The notes under the pieces are model-generated. The model saw only the letters and a list, made by a program, of their open reading frames with translations, did not search any database and was not told where the DNA came from. A stretch of 64,000 nt of DNA from positions 62,001 through 126,000 of the forward strand of contig NZ_KB893626.1 in NCBI RefSeq assembly GCF_000374125.1, in the 5' to 3' direction. Position 1 is the stretch's first letter. Every line of letters starts with the position of its first letter. Both the position numbers and the translations under genes were made by a program. Shown here piece by piece: positions 46,276 through 54,786 of the stretch. Source of the DNA: Niabella aurantiaca DSM 17617. Its GTDB lineage: Bacteria > Bacteroidota > Bacteroidia > Chitinophagales > Chitinophagaceae.

Positions 46276-46314
46276 CAATACAAAGCTAATAAATTTAGCA
46301 ATACAAAGCTAATA
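46276..46314 (-). promoter_or_regulatory. recA promoter region with duplicated -7 element
   Basis: The 16-bp unit CAATACAAAGCTAATA occurs at 46276-46291 and again at 46299-46314 (period 23 bp). On the minus strand each unit contains TAGCTTTG, an exact Bacteroidota -7 element. The proximal copy would start transcription about 45 bp before the recA ATG. The rest of the 579-bp gap (46230-46808) shows no gene; small open frames there look non-coding. Confidence 0.55.
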
Positions 46315-46808
46315 TTTTTGGACTTATTTTTGAATGAACTACTGAAGCGCAGAAACGCAGGGATGGGGCAGCGGTAACAGGATTGGAGCAGCAGGTTCCG
46401 GTGTTTTCCATCCCGATTGCCATCGTATGCGCGTCAGGATAAAAAAGACTTACCGTCATGAAAATTTCCTGGAAGTCAGTATTTGAGGTTGAAACGGATC
46501 GCAATGAAAATGAGGGGCTGTTTTAAACGAAAGGAACGGGCAAGGGGTTTGCAAGGTTTGCTAAAACATTGGGCTGCAATCTTCTTCCATTGCGGTCTTT
46601 GCGGATCCCCCGCGCGCCCTCGGGTTCAATTTTAATCACAACGATTTGGGAAACTAAAGGACGACTGGGACTTCCTGACTTTTCGGCAAAGATCAGGGGC
46701 TTTCTGAGTTCTGAAAATTAAACTGATGCCTGTGCGATTGTCATCAGGTTAAGGTTTCAGGCAGGATCCCTGTGCCTGATGCCGAATTCTAATTCCCACA
46801 TTTTCAAG

Positions 46809-47540
46809 TTAACCCGCCACGATATTGGCAATAATGATGCCCAGGGTACCGGTCAGCAATCCGAAATAAACCTCCCGGGCGGTGTGGTCCGAAAGCAGCA
46901 GCCGAGCCGTGCAAACCAGCCCGGTGATCAGCAGCGAAACGATGATATAGAGCCCCATGCCCTGGCCGTACTCAAATCCCAGAAGGCATAAAAAGGACAC
47001 TGCAGTGCCCAAAGCGATCCCATGCATACTTACCTTCATATAGATATTCAGCAGCAGGCCGATGGAGGAGGCCATGAAAACGCCCAAAGCAAAAACGACC
47101 ATTTCCAGGGGCATTCCCTCAAGTCCCCGCCATACGTACCAGATCCAGAAATACCAGATATTACAGATAATGAAAGGAATGATCCGGTCTTTGCGTTCCT
47201 TGAGCTTTATGGAAGAAATAAATTTCAGGCCCCGTAACAACAATACGGACACGAGGGGGAAAAAAGTGTAATTGACAATGCCCTGTAACAGCACCATCAG
47301 TCTTCCGTCTACGGTAGTACCATAAAATAAGAACGGTTCCGTGTACAATAAAAAATAAATGACATATATCGGCACAAAAACGGGGTGGAAGATATAAGAG
47401 AGTAGGGTTGCCACAATCCGCTGCGCTTTTGGCTGCCGGCCGATTGTTTCCCGCAGTTCGTTATCGCTGTCTAAAACTATTCTGGAATCCATGTTGCAAA
47501 GTAAAGCATTCTGCTGGCGAAAATCGTTGCTTTTCTGCAT
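46809..47540 (-). CDS. PAP2-like integral membrane protein
   Basis: A 243-residue inner-membrane protein with about six hydrophobic segments from residue 42 onward. It has a reduced PAP2 phosphatase pattern: KERKDRIIPF (Arg119, Pro122) for motif 1, SMHG (Ser171, His173) for the PSGH motif, and RLLLSDHTARE (Arg213, His219, Glu223) for the SRx5Hx3D motif, with Glu in place of the final Asp. It may therefore be a lipid phosphatase or a divergent relative without that activity. The ATG at 47540 leaves only 12 bp to the divergent gene; a second ATG at 47492 would leave more room for promoters. Confidence 0.7.
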   Translation of the reverse strand: MQKSNDFRQQNALLCNMDSRIVLDSDNELRETIGRQPKAQRIVATLLSYIFHPVFVPIYVIYFLLYTEPFLFYGTTVDGRLMVLLQGIVNYTFFPLVSVLLLRGLKFISSIKLKERKDRIIPFIICNIWYFWIWYVWRGLEGMPLEMVVFALGVFMASSIGLLLNIYMKVSMHGIALGTAVSFLCLLGFEYGQGMGLYIIVSLLITGLVCTARLLLSDHTAREVYFGLLTGTLGIIIANIVAG

Positions 47541-47552
47541 CTTTATAGTAAT

Positions 47553-48239
47553 ATGAAAATGATGAGAAGGATACTTAAAGGGGTCTTCCGGGTGAGCGGT
47601 GCCGTTTTTCTTTTTATAGCCGGGTATTTACTAACCGAACGGATTCTCTCCCGCAGCGCCGTGGCGGAAAAGCCGGATGGCCTGCCTAAAACGGTTATGG
47701 CATTTATATGGTCAAATGGGGTGCATACCGATATCGTATTGCCGGTTACCACCATTTACAAATGCTGGAACCAGACCTTTCTCTATCAAAATACGATAAG
47801 TAAGGATAGCCTCTGCCAGTGGATCGCCATTGGCTGGGGCGATAAGGGCTTTTACCTGAATACGCCGGAATGGAAAGACCTGACCCTGAAAACGGCCTTT
47901 CAGGCAGCCGCAGGGCTAGGCGAAACCGCCTTGCATGTTACCTATTACCGGCATGTGCCGGAAAATGATCATTGCCGGAAATTGTTGCTTTCCAGTAACC
48001 AGTACCAGAAACTTATCCGGTATATAGAGGCTTCACTGGACCGGGATGCATCCGGCCGGCCGGTGTTTATTGCCACCAATGCGCAGTATAACCGGGATGA
48101 CGCCTTTTATGAGGCAAAAGGAGCGTACAGCCTGTTTCATACCTGCAACAGCTGGACCAATAAAGGGTTGAAGGCTGCCGGGGCAAAAGCGTGCAAATGG
48201 GCAGCATTTGACCGGGGAATTCTTTACCAATACCGGTAA
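47553..48239 (+). CDS. DUF2459/TIGR02117-family exported protein
   Basis: A 228-residue protein with an N-terminal hydrophobic segment (about 10-28) that probably anchors or exports it. Conserved features are WSNGVHTDIVLPV (near residue 53), AIGWGDKGFYLNTPEWKDL, LHVTYY and a C-terminal HTCNSWTNKGLKAAG, which fit the family known as DUF2459 or TIGR02117, first noted near urease genes in other bacteria. There is no urease cluster here. The NG.HTD and CNSWTN motifs suggest a cysteine-histidine hydrolase-like fold, but no function is established. It is divergent from the PAP2-like gene. Confidence 0.78.
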   Translation: MKMMRRILKGVFRVSGAVFLFIAGYLLTERILSRSAVAEKPDGLPKTVMAFIWSNGVHTDIVLPVTTIYKCWNQTFLYQNTISKDSLCQWIAIGWGDKGFYLNTPEWKDLTLKTAFQAAAGLGETALHVTYYRHVPENDHCRKLLLSSNQYQKLIRYIEASLDRDASGRPVFIATNAQYNRDDAFYEAKGAYSLFHTCNSWTNKGLKAAGAKACKWAAFDRGILYQYR

Positions 48240-48342
48240 GTATCTTGTTTTCGACGACCGCGTACACCATATACGCGCCAGTACAGCGCACTGAAATGAA
48301 AAAATGTTATACACCCTGCCAATGGCTTTGCTGGAAGCCAGC

Positions 48343-48350
48343 TATATTTG
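48343..48350 (+). promoter_or_regulatory. Putative -7 element of the DUF3127 gene
   Basis: TATATTTG matches TAnnTTTG and lies 39 bp before the ATG at 48389. A TTTG at 48327 is too close to be a standard -33 box. The gap 48240-48388 holds nothing else I can name. Confidence 0.5.
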
Positions 48351-48388
48351 TAGCATAAATTTTGTTTACTATTTAAATAAACAGTGAA

Positions 48389-48748
48389 ATGATGCAGTTG
48401 ACAGGCACTTTGGTTCAGGTATTGCCCTTGCAAAAAGGAATGGGAAAGAATGGGGAATGGAGAAAACAGGATATCATCGTGGAAACACAGGCCCAATATC
48501 CCAAAAAGGTTTGTATCTCCATCTGGGGCGACAAGATCAATGAAAGCCTGCTACAGGTTGGAAAGCCATTAACGATCTCGTTTGATGTGGAAAGCCGCGA
48601 GTACAACGGCCGCTGGTACACGGATGTAAAAGCCTGGAAGCTGGAACCGGCGGGTGGGGCCAACAGCGGTGGAAATCAATACACAGATAACAACCCGTCA
48701 GATACCTATACCGATCTGAATGACGGGGCTGATGATCTTCCTTTTTAA
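48389..48748 (+). CDS. DUF3127-family OB-fold protein with SSB-like acidic tail
   Basis: A 119-residue cytosolic protein. Residues 1-90 show the strand pattern and conserved residues of the DUF3127 family (LTGTLVQVLPLQ, EWRKQDIIVET, WGDKI, GRWYTDVKAWKLE), thought to be a single-stranded-DNA-binding-like OB fold. After a Gly/Asn-rich linker it ends with NDGADDLPF. This resembles the DDxPF tip by which bacterial SSB proteins dock repair and replication enzymes. It has its own -7 element. Its role is not established; binding of ssDNA or of SSB partners is inference. Confidence 0.8.
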   Translation: MMQLTGTLVQVLPLQKGMGKNGEWRKQDIIVETQAQYPKKVCISIWGDKINESLLQVGKPLTISFDVESREYNGRWYTDVKAWKLEPAGGANSGGNQYTDNNPSDTYTDLNDGADDLPF

Positions 48749-48811
48749 AAACACGCAGATCGTGATCCGCGAAGTGGAACGCATCTGAAGATTCAAAAAC
48801 GAACAGAAGAT

Positions 48812-49519
48812 ATGAAGAAACAATGGCTATGGTTGACTGGTTGCGCTTTGCTGCTGGGAGGCATTATTGCCGGCTGCAATGGGTGCAAAGGCAAGAATGG
48901 GAAACCCGGTGCCGATGATGATACTTCCGGCATCGATATTTCGGAACGACATGATTCCATGCAGCTGATAGGAACCGACACGCTGAATGCATTTCAGATA
49001 ACGGAAGCGAACAAGGACAGCGTTCTTTCGGCCACTACAAAAGCGATCCTTACCTTGTTTAAGAATAAAGAATACGCAAAGCTCGATTCATTCATCCACC
49101 CGCTGGAAGGCATCCGCTTTTCGCCCTATGCCACCATTGAGCCAGGCTCAGACAAAAAGTTCTCACGCGAAGCGTTCCGGGAGCTGATGACTACAAACAG
49201 GAACAAAAAAATAAACTGGGGTACTTATGACGGAAGCGGTAATGCCATCGTTCTTTCCCCCGCGGAATATTTTGGGAAGTTTGTATACGACGGCAATTTC
49301 CTGAGCCCCAAGCGGGCCGGTGTGAATACCGTTTTGGGAAAAGGCAATTCAGTCAACAATCTCCGGTCCGTATATCCGGGAGCGGAGTTTACAGAGAACT
49401 ATCTGGGCGGAACCAAAAAGTACGGGGGAATGGATTGGAAGTCCGTACGACTGGTGTACAAACTCGAAAACGGCCGGTACTATCTGATCGCGATCGTGCA
49501 TGATCAGTGGACCATCTGA
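48812..49519 (+). CDS. Hypothetical lipoprotein
   Basis: A 235-residue exported protein with lipobox GIIAGC (lipidated Cys22) followed by NGCKGKNGKPG and an acidic linker DDDTSGID. From residue 75 to the end is a single mixed alpha/beta domain with SFIHPLEGIRFSPYATIEPG and a C-terminal YYLIAIVHDQWTI, similar in shape to small NTF2-like lipoproteins of Bacteroidota. I recognise no family with confidence. It is 63 bp downstream of the DUF3127 gene on the same strand and convergent with the siderophore-type receptor. Confidence 0.7.
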   Translation: MKKQWLWLTGCALLLGGIIAGCNGCKGKNGKPGADDDTSGIDISERHDSMQLIGTDTLNAFQITEANKDSVLSATTKAILTLFKNKEYAKLDSFIHPLEGIRFSPYATIEPGSDKKFSREAFRELMTTNRNKKINWGTYDGSGNAIVLSPAEYFGKFVYDGNFLSPKRAGVNTVLGKGNSVNNLRSVYPGAEFTENYLGGTKKYGGMDWKSVRLVYKLENGRYYLIAIVHDQWTI

Positions 49520-49653
49520 TTGGATCCCATTTCTTCAGCAGGGTTCTTCTATTCCTGCCCGTCCCAGTATTTGCTTGCGAAAACCCCATACGGATGTTCC
49601 GGCAACAGAAGCGCCCGGTGTTCTTTGGGGATGCGGTTCCGGCCCTTGTGGTC

Positions 49654-52098
49654 TTAAAGCCTGTACATCAGGTTGAGGGCTACATTCCTGGGCTTTTGTG
49701 GGTTTACAGTGCTCCAGCCGCCGCCATAGTATTCCTTATTGGTAAAATTGTTTACGTTAAAACCAACGCGGAATTTAGAAGCGTCATAGAACAGGGAGGC
49801 ATTCAGTATGGTGTAGGAAGGGATCCGGAAAATACCCACTGCGTTGTTGTTGAGTGTAAGGTTCTCACTGGCATAGTTTCCTCCGAGGCCCAGCCCCAGT
49901 CCCTTCGCGGCTCCGGAGCCCAGTTGATACACTGCCCAGAAATTGACCAGATGCTCGGGCCCGGCCCAGAACGGACGGCGTCCTTCTTCCAGCCAGACAT
50001 CGCCTTCGCGTCCCTTTAATATCTTACTATCGTTATAGCTGTAACCGGCGGTAACGGAAAGCCCGGTAAAGGGCGTCGCGTTGATATCCAGCTCCAACCC
50101 CCGGCTGCGGCTGCTTCCTCCCTGTATGGAGTTCCAGTTATTTATGGGATCGGGCAATACCTGATCGTCCACACGGATATCGTAATAGCTGACCGTGGAC
50201 GTGAACCGGTCGCCGCCAAAATTGGTTTTGAGACCAAACTCCAGCTGGTTGGCATGTTCCGGTTTAAAAACCCGCACCTCACCGGGTATGGGATTGCCAT
50301 CCTCGTCAGATACACCCGATGGAGCAATATTCCGGAAGCCGTTCATATAATTACCAAAAACGGAAACTTTATCCGGCAAGGGCTGATACACCAGTCCGAA
50401 CTTTGGCGACAAGGCCCATTGATTGTAATCGTCATCCTGACTGGCGGGATCTCCCTTAGCATCAAAATAGTCTGCGCGCAGGCTTACCATTGCAATAAGA
50501 GACGGCGTAATGTTCAAAACGTTAGACACATAGGTACTGTAGGCATTGTCTTTTGAGGAAAAGTAGCCGGAGCCGGTACCGGCCAGCAGCTGGTCTACCG
50601 ACTGCCGGGTCAGGTATACGGCCGGCAACTGTGTCTCTTCGCCGGTCTGGGCGTCAACATCGGTATAGGTCGTATCGCCCTGGGCGGTTACATTAAAAAT
50701 TTTGTCCCAGCCGGTTCCTGCGCTGGTCATGTCGCGCCCGAAGTAGTCAACGCCAACCACGATACGGTTCCGCATAGTGCCGATGTAAAAATCACCGGTA
50801 AAGTTCTGCTGGATATCGGTGGTAGCAGTACGGGCATTTTCCTTGGAGATGAACAGCCCAAAGTTTCTTTCTCCGTTTTCATTATCGTACAGGTAGGTAT
50901 AGTATCCGTTAGACTCGGATTGCCCGCGGGACAATATTGTTTGTGAGATCCAGTTGTGTGATAACTTATAGATCATCTGTCCCTGGAAGTTGAACCGCGG
51001 ATTTTTTATGGAGAGGTCGTTACTTGTAAAAGACAGCTTATTATTGTAATTGAGGTCTTTCAGATCCTTGAACTGTAAGGGGGCATCTCTCCCCAAAAAG
51101 AGCATGGTCGGGTTTGTTTTTTCTTCCTGCATCAACTCGGTAACCAGCAGGAAGGACAGCTTTTCGCTGAGCTTATAGGCAAGGGTGGGCGCGAAGAAAA
51201 AGGACTTCCGGAATCCCTGGTCCTGGAAGCTGTTTTCATGCTGGTAGGCTGTGTTGATCCTTACCGCCGATCCCTTTTCTTTTGTAAACGGAAGATTAAG
51301 GTCTGCTGTAATGCGGTTCAGTCCGAAGCTTCCTGCAATATAGTTAAAGGAGGCGCCAAAGGTATCATATGGTTTTTTGGTTATATTATTCACCAGCCCG
51401 CCATAGCTGATCACAGGGCTGCCGAACAGTGTGCCGGATGGTCCTTTCAACACCTCAATTTTTTCGAGGTTGGCCGGATCCAGGTTCCCGTTGGTAAGCC
51501 CCGGAAGGCCGTTTACCATTGTAACCTGCGATTCAAATCCCCGCAACGTAAAATAAGAACCGCCATCGCCACCGCGCCCCGTCGACTCCCAGAGCCGGAA
51601 GATACCGGGCACATTTTTCAGCGCGTCGTCATACGTGGTAATGGTCTGCTGGCGGAGCAGCTCGGCAGAGATGGTATTGTACACCTGAGGGTTCTCCAGG
51701 TTTTTCAGGGGCATTTTTGCAGCATACTCGCTGGCCTGCTTATCCCTGCGGGCAGAGATGACAACGGTTTGCAGCTCTTTTTCATTCTCGCTCAGTACAA
51801 AGTCGACCACAGCCGTTCCGCCCGCCGTTATTTCCACCGTTTCTTCCCGGGTAGCCAGGCCGGTAAAGGAAACAGACAGAACATAGCTTCCGGGTGTAAC
51901 GTTCCGGATCTCATATTGCCCCCTGTTATTGGCAACGGCCCCCTTTGCAGTGCCTTGCAGGGACACGGAAACAGACCCGGCCGGCTTTCCGTCGGATGTG
52001 GTGATCTTTCCTTTGATGTTTCCGGTGGTTTGCGAAAAAGCGGGAGTAGCCGATAAAAATAGTAGGGAAAATAGTAACGCGCAGCAATACCTGTTCAT
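49654..52098 (-). CDS. TonB-dependent siderophore-type receptor
   Basis: An 814-residue outer-membrane receptor that would import a ferric siderophore or similar ligand. The ATG at 52098 gives a signal peptide ending PAFSQ; the frame is open to a TTG at 52128. It has a carboxypeptidase-regulatory-like domain (about 25-105), a plug with NTISAELLRQQTITTYDDALKNVPGI (cited by its DDALKNVPG core) and YFTLRGFESQ, and a C-terminal barrel ending MYRL. This differs from SusC proteins (shorter, no SusD partner, FhuE/FpvA-type plug). It stands alone, with its own -7 element. No Fur box was recognised. Confidence 0.88.
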   Translation of the reverse strand: MNRYCCALLFSLLFLSATPAFSQTTGNIKGKITTSDGKPAGSVSVSLQGTAKGAVANNRGQYEIRNVTPGSYVLSVSFTGLATREETVEITAGGTAVVDFVLSENEKELQTVVISARRDKQASEYAAKMPLKNLENPQVYNTISAELLRQQTITTYDDALKNVPGIFRLWESTGRGGDGGSYFTLRGFESQVTMVNGLPGLTNGNLDPANLEKIEVLKGPSGTLFGSPVISYGGLVNNITKKPYDTFGASFNYIAGSFGLNRITADLNLPFTKEKGSAVRINTAYQHENSFQDQGFRKSFFFAPTLAYKLSEKLSFLLVTELMQEEKTNPTMLFLGRDAPLQFKDLKDLNYNNKLSFTSNDLSIKNPRFNFQGQMIYKLSHNWISQTILSRGQSESNGYYTYLYDNENGERNFGLFISKENARTATTDIQQNFTGDFYIGTMRNRIVVGVDYFGRDMTSAGTGWDKIFNVTAQGDTTYTDVDAQTGEETQLPAVYLTRQSVDQLLAGTGSGYFSSKDNAYSTYVSNVLNITPSLIAMVSLRADYFDAKGDPASQDDDYNQWALSPKFGLVYQPLPDKVSVFGNYMNGFRNIAPSGVSDEDGNPIPGEVRVFKPEHANQLEFGLKTNFGGDRFTSTVSYYDIRVDDQVLPDPINNWNSIQGGSSRSRGLELDINATPFTGLSVTAGYSYNDSKILKGREGDVWLEEGRRPFWAGPEHLVNFWAVYQLGSGAAKGLGLGLGGNYASENLTLNNNAVGIFRIPSYTILNASLFYDASKFRVGFNVNNFTNKEYYGGGWSTVNPQKPRNVALNLMYRL

Positions 52099-52125
52099 AA
52101 CTGGATATCTTTTAATTTGAGCTGG

Positions 52126-52133
52126 CAAAGGTA
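52126..52133 (-). promoter_or_regulatory. Putative -7 element of the siderophore-type receptor gene
   Basis: On the minus strand the bases are TACCTTTG, matching TAnnTTTG. Transcription would start about 20 bp before the ATG at 52098. No clear -33 TTTG is present. Confidence 0.5.
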
Positions 52134-52325
52134 CTCTGCCTTGCTGCGGATGGTTTACGCGATCAGAAAATTGATTTACGAAATGGGGAAAAGATAGGGG
52201 AGGGAGTTGTTACCTTTCAGGGTCTCCTGCAAGGGACCGGGAAAGCGTTCTGAACCCGTGCGTCCCCCTCCTTCGGAGGCGCCATGAGAAGATCCGGACG
52301 GTTTGGGGAGACACCGCTGGAGTGC

Positions 52326-53810
52326 CTATACCAGCTCTTTCCGCAACCTCGCCACGGGAATATTCAGCTGTTCCCGGTATTTGGCCACGGTGCGGCGGGC
52401 AATATTGTATCCCTTTTCCTGTAACAGCTCTGTCAGTTTTTCGTCGCTGTAGGGATGCTTTTTACTTTCGTTCTCGATCAGGTCGGTCAGTATCTTTTTC
52501 ACTTCACGGGTAGAAACCTCCTCCCCGCTATCGGTGCTCAGCGATTCGCTGAAAAAGAATTTTAATCGGTAAGTGCCAAATTCCGTCTGTACAAATTTGC
52601 TGTTAGCCACACGGCTTACGGTAGAGATGTCCAGGTTGGTCTTTTCCGCAATGTCTTTCAGGATCATGGGGCGCAAGGTGGTCTCATCGCCGGTCAGGAA
52701 AAATTCCTCCTGGTGGTCCATAATGGCCGACATGGTATCCAGCAGGGTATGCTGGCGCTGGCGGATCGCGTCAATGAACCATTTGGCAGCGTCAATTTTT
52801 TGTTTAATGAAGAGTACCGCTTCTTTCTGCTGCTTATCCTTTTTGGAGCCACGGTCATATTCCTTCATCATATCCCGGTAGCCTTCGCTGATGCGCAATT
52901 CCGGTGCATTGCGGCTGTTGAGGGTCAGTTCCAGCTTGCCGTTGTTGTTCATAATAAAAAAGTCAGGTACCACATAGCTCTCAGCCTTGTTGACCGCACC
53001 AATATTACCGCCCGGTTTGGGATTCAGCTTTACGATCTGCTGCATTACCTCCTTCAGCTCTTCCTCTGTCAGACCCAGTCCGCGTTGTATTTTTTCGTAA
53101 TGTTTTTTGGTAAACTCGTCAAAGTATTTTTCAATGGCCAGGATGGCTTTGTCTACTTCTTTGCCTTCCTGTTTCTGGCGTTTTAGCTGCAGCAGCAGGC
53201 ACTCCGTCAGATCCCGGGCGCCTACGCCGGCGGGATCAAATTGCTGGATCTTTTGAATGATGCTTTCGACTTCATCTACCGCGGTCTCTATATTCTGACG
53301 GAACGCAAGGTCATCTACCAGCGCCGGTGTATCCCTGCGCAGATATCCGTCTTCATCAATACTCCCGATGATATGCTGTGCGATCTGGTGCTCTTTATCA
53401 GAAAGGGAAAGCAGGCCCAGCTGATTTTCCAGCGTATCATAAAAGCTGGTCTCCGTTTTAATGGGTAGCTGCCGGTTTTCATCGTCGCCGTAATGGTCTT
53501 CACGGGTCTTGTAATCGGCGATGTCATCATCCCCTTCATGCACGTAATCACTCACGTCAATGGTATCGTAGTCGTCCTGTCCGCGATCCGAATCGTCCAG
53601 GGAGTCTGACCCGTCGGTAAATTCATCCTTCAATTCCCCGTCGTCGCTGTGCTTGCCCTCATCCAGCTCCAGTGCCGGGTTTTCTTCCATTTCTTCCTTA
53701 ATGCGCTCCTCCAGGTTGGCCGTAGGCACCTGCAACAATTTCATTAACTGAATCTGCTGGGGCGATAGCTTCTGTAAAAGCTTTTGTTGTAGTGATTGTC
53801 CTAAAGCCAT
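52326..53810 (-). CDS. rpoN: RNA polymerase sigma-54 factor
   Basis: A 494-residue alternative sigma factor that needs an AAA+ activator to open promoters. The N-terminal activator-interacting region is clear (LLQKLSPQQIQLMKLLQ), followed by an acidic stretch, the core-binding domain (FDPAGVGARDLTECLLLQL), the helix-turn-helix (about 375-410) and a C-terminal RpoN box, ARRTVAKYREQLNIP (near residue 470). The length is normal. It lies alone between the siderophore receptor and the ECF sigma gene. Its own -7 element is about 50 bp upstream. Confidence 0.97.
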   Translation of the reverse strand: MALGQSLQQKLLQKLSPQQIQLMKLLQVPTANLEERIKEEMEENPALELDEGKHSDDGELKDEFTDGSDSLDDSDRGQDDYDTIDVSDYVHEGDDDIADYKTREDHYGDDENRQLPIKTETSFYDTLENQLGLLSLSDKEHQIAQHIIGSIDEDGYLRRDTPALVDDLAFRQNIETAVDEVESIIQKIQQFDPAGVGARDLTECLLLQLKRQKQEGKEVDKAILAIEKYFDEFTKKHYEKIQRGLGLTEEELKEVMQQIVKLNPKPGGNIGAVNKAESYVVPDFFIMNNNGKLELTLNSRNAPELRISEGYRDMMKEYDRGSKKDKQQKEAVLFIKQKIDAAKWFIDAIRQRQHTLLDTMSAIMDHQEEFFLTGDETTLRPMILKDIAEKTNLDISTVSRVANSKFVQTEFGTYRLKFFFSESLSTDSGEEVSTREVKKILTDLIENESKKHPYSDEKLTELLQEKGYNIARRTVAKYREQLNIPVARLRKELV

Positions 53811-53856
53811 ATCAAAAAAAAATCAGGGTGCGTCTCAAAAATCGAGCCGTAAATTA

Positions 53857-53864
53857 CAAATATA
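53857..53864 (-). promoter_or_regulatory. Putative -7 element of rpoN
   Basis: On the minus strand the bases are TATATTTG, an exact match to TAnnTTTG, giving a leader of about 40 bases. The rest of the 367-bp gap 53811-54177 is A/T-rich; its right part belongs to the ECF sigma promoter and leader. Confidence 0.5.
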
Positions 53865-54054
53865 TCGTTTTGAATAGCAATAAAATATACCTGTTCCTCT
53901 AATTTCACCCAAAATTAACGATTAAATATTTGATTTATAATGGGGTGTACTAAAGATTCTTCAGGTTTTTAATAAAAAAACAAAGCATTTGTAAATTAAC
54001 CGGGCGGCCAGGCAGGTTTATTGGAAACTGTTTAAAAAGCAGCAGGCGTCCGGT

Positions 54055-54087
54055 TTTCTAACGATTGTTAGGAAATGGCTACTTTTG
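54055..54087 (+). promoter_or_regulatory. ECF sigma gene promoter with inverted repeat
   Basis: TACTTTTG at 54080-54087 matches TAnnTTTG. Just upstream, TTTCTAAC (54055-54062) and GTTAGGAAA (54067-54075) form a near-perfect inverted repeat with a 4-bp spacer, between the expected -33 and -7 positions. It may be an operator for this gene. Confidence 0.5.
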
Positions 54088-54177
54088 TAGTTCCAATTTT
54101 TAAAAACAATTAACAGTCCGGACCATATTGAGGAAGAGTGGCCGTACCTGCAGCAGCGGATCGCGGAAGGCGATGAA

Positions 54178-54708
54178 ATGGCGTTTACCCGTTTGTACGG
54201 TGTGTTTTACAAACGGCTGTATCATTTTTCGCTGTCGCTGGTAAGGCTCCCGGATACTGCCCAGGAGGTGGTAGAAGATGTTTTTACAAAGCTCTGGATC
54301 AACCGTACCCGGCTGACGGCTATTGCAAACCCCTCGGTATATTTATATGTAGCGGTAAAGAACCAGTCGCTCAACCGGCTGTCGGTTAAGGCGCGGGAAT
54401 GGATCTTTTCCGGATTGGATGAAACCACCACGTCGGTTGCGGCTGTTGGCAGTGACCCGCTTTCGCAGCTGATGACCGCCGAAATGCTTAGCCGGGTGAA
54501 CCATGCTATCGAACAGCTACCCTCCCGCTGCAAAATGATCTTTAAGCTGGTACGGGAGGATGGACTTCGTTATAAGGAAGTGGCTGAAATTTTGAATATA
54601 TCGGTAAATACGATCGATGCACAGATGGCCATTGCGGTCCGGCGGATCAGCGAGTCGCTTGGCATCTCTAAAAATATCCGGCAAAAGCCCTTTGTGAAAA
54701 AAAAGTAA
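54178..54708 (+). CDS. ECF RNA polymerase sigma factor (FecI-like)
   Basis: A sigma-70 family factor of 176 residues from ATG 54178. Region 2 (about 1-65) has LYGVFYKRLYHFSLSLV and DVFTKLWINR; region 4 (about 105-165) has LPSRCKMIFKLVREDGLRYKEVAEILNISVNTIDAQM, cited by its LP.RC..IF and EIL.IS..T cores. The open frame continues upstream without ATG, GTG or TTG, encoding IEEEWPYLQQRIAEGDEMAF, which matches the usual start of this family, so the true start may be a rare codon (ATT 54109 or 54127, or CTG 54148). It is followed by fecR and a STN-type susC, the classic trans-envelope signalling set. Confidence 0.9.
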   Translation: MAFTRLYGVFYKRLYHFSLSLVRLPDTAQEVVEDVFTKLWINRTRLTAIANPSVYLYVAVKNQSLNRLSVKAREWIFSGLDETTTSVAAVGSDPLSQLMTAEMLSRVNHAIEQLPSRCKMIFKLVREDGLRYKEVAEILNISVNTIDAQMAIAVRRISESLGISKNIRQKPFVKKK

Positions 54709-54786
54709 AAAAAATCCCTTTTTCTTTAGTAGATCATCAGCGCTGCGCTGTCCTTAAGTATATGGGCAATTGTTTGCCGTTTATAC

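Noticed and set aside
46295-46504. 69-codon minus-strand open frame upstream of recA
   Set aside because: It overlaps the duplicated recA promoter motif and has no recognisable protein features.
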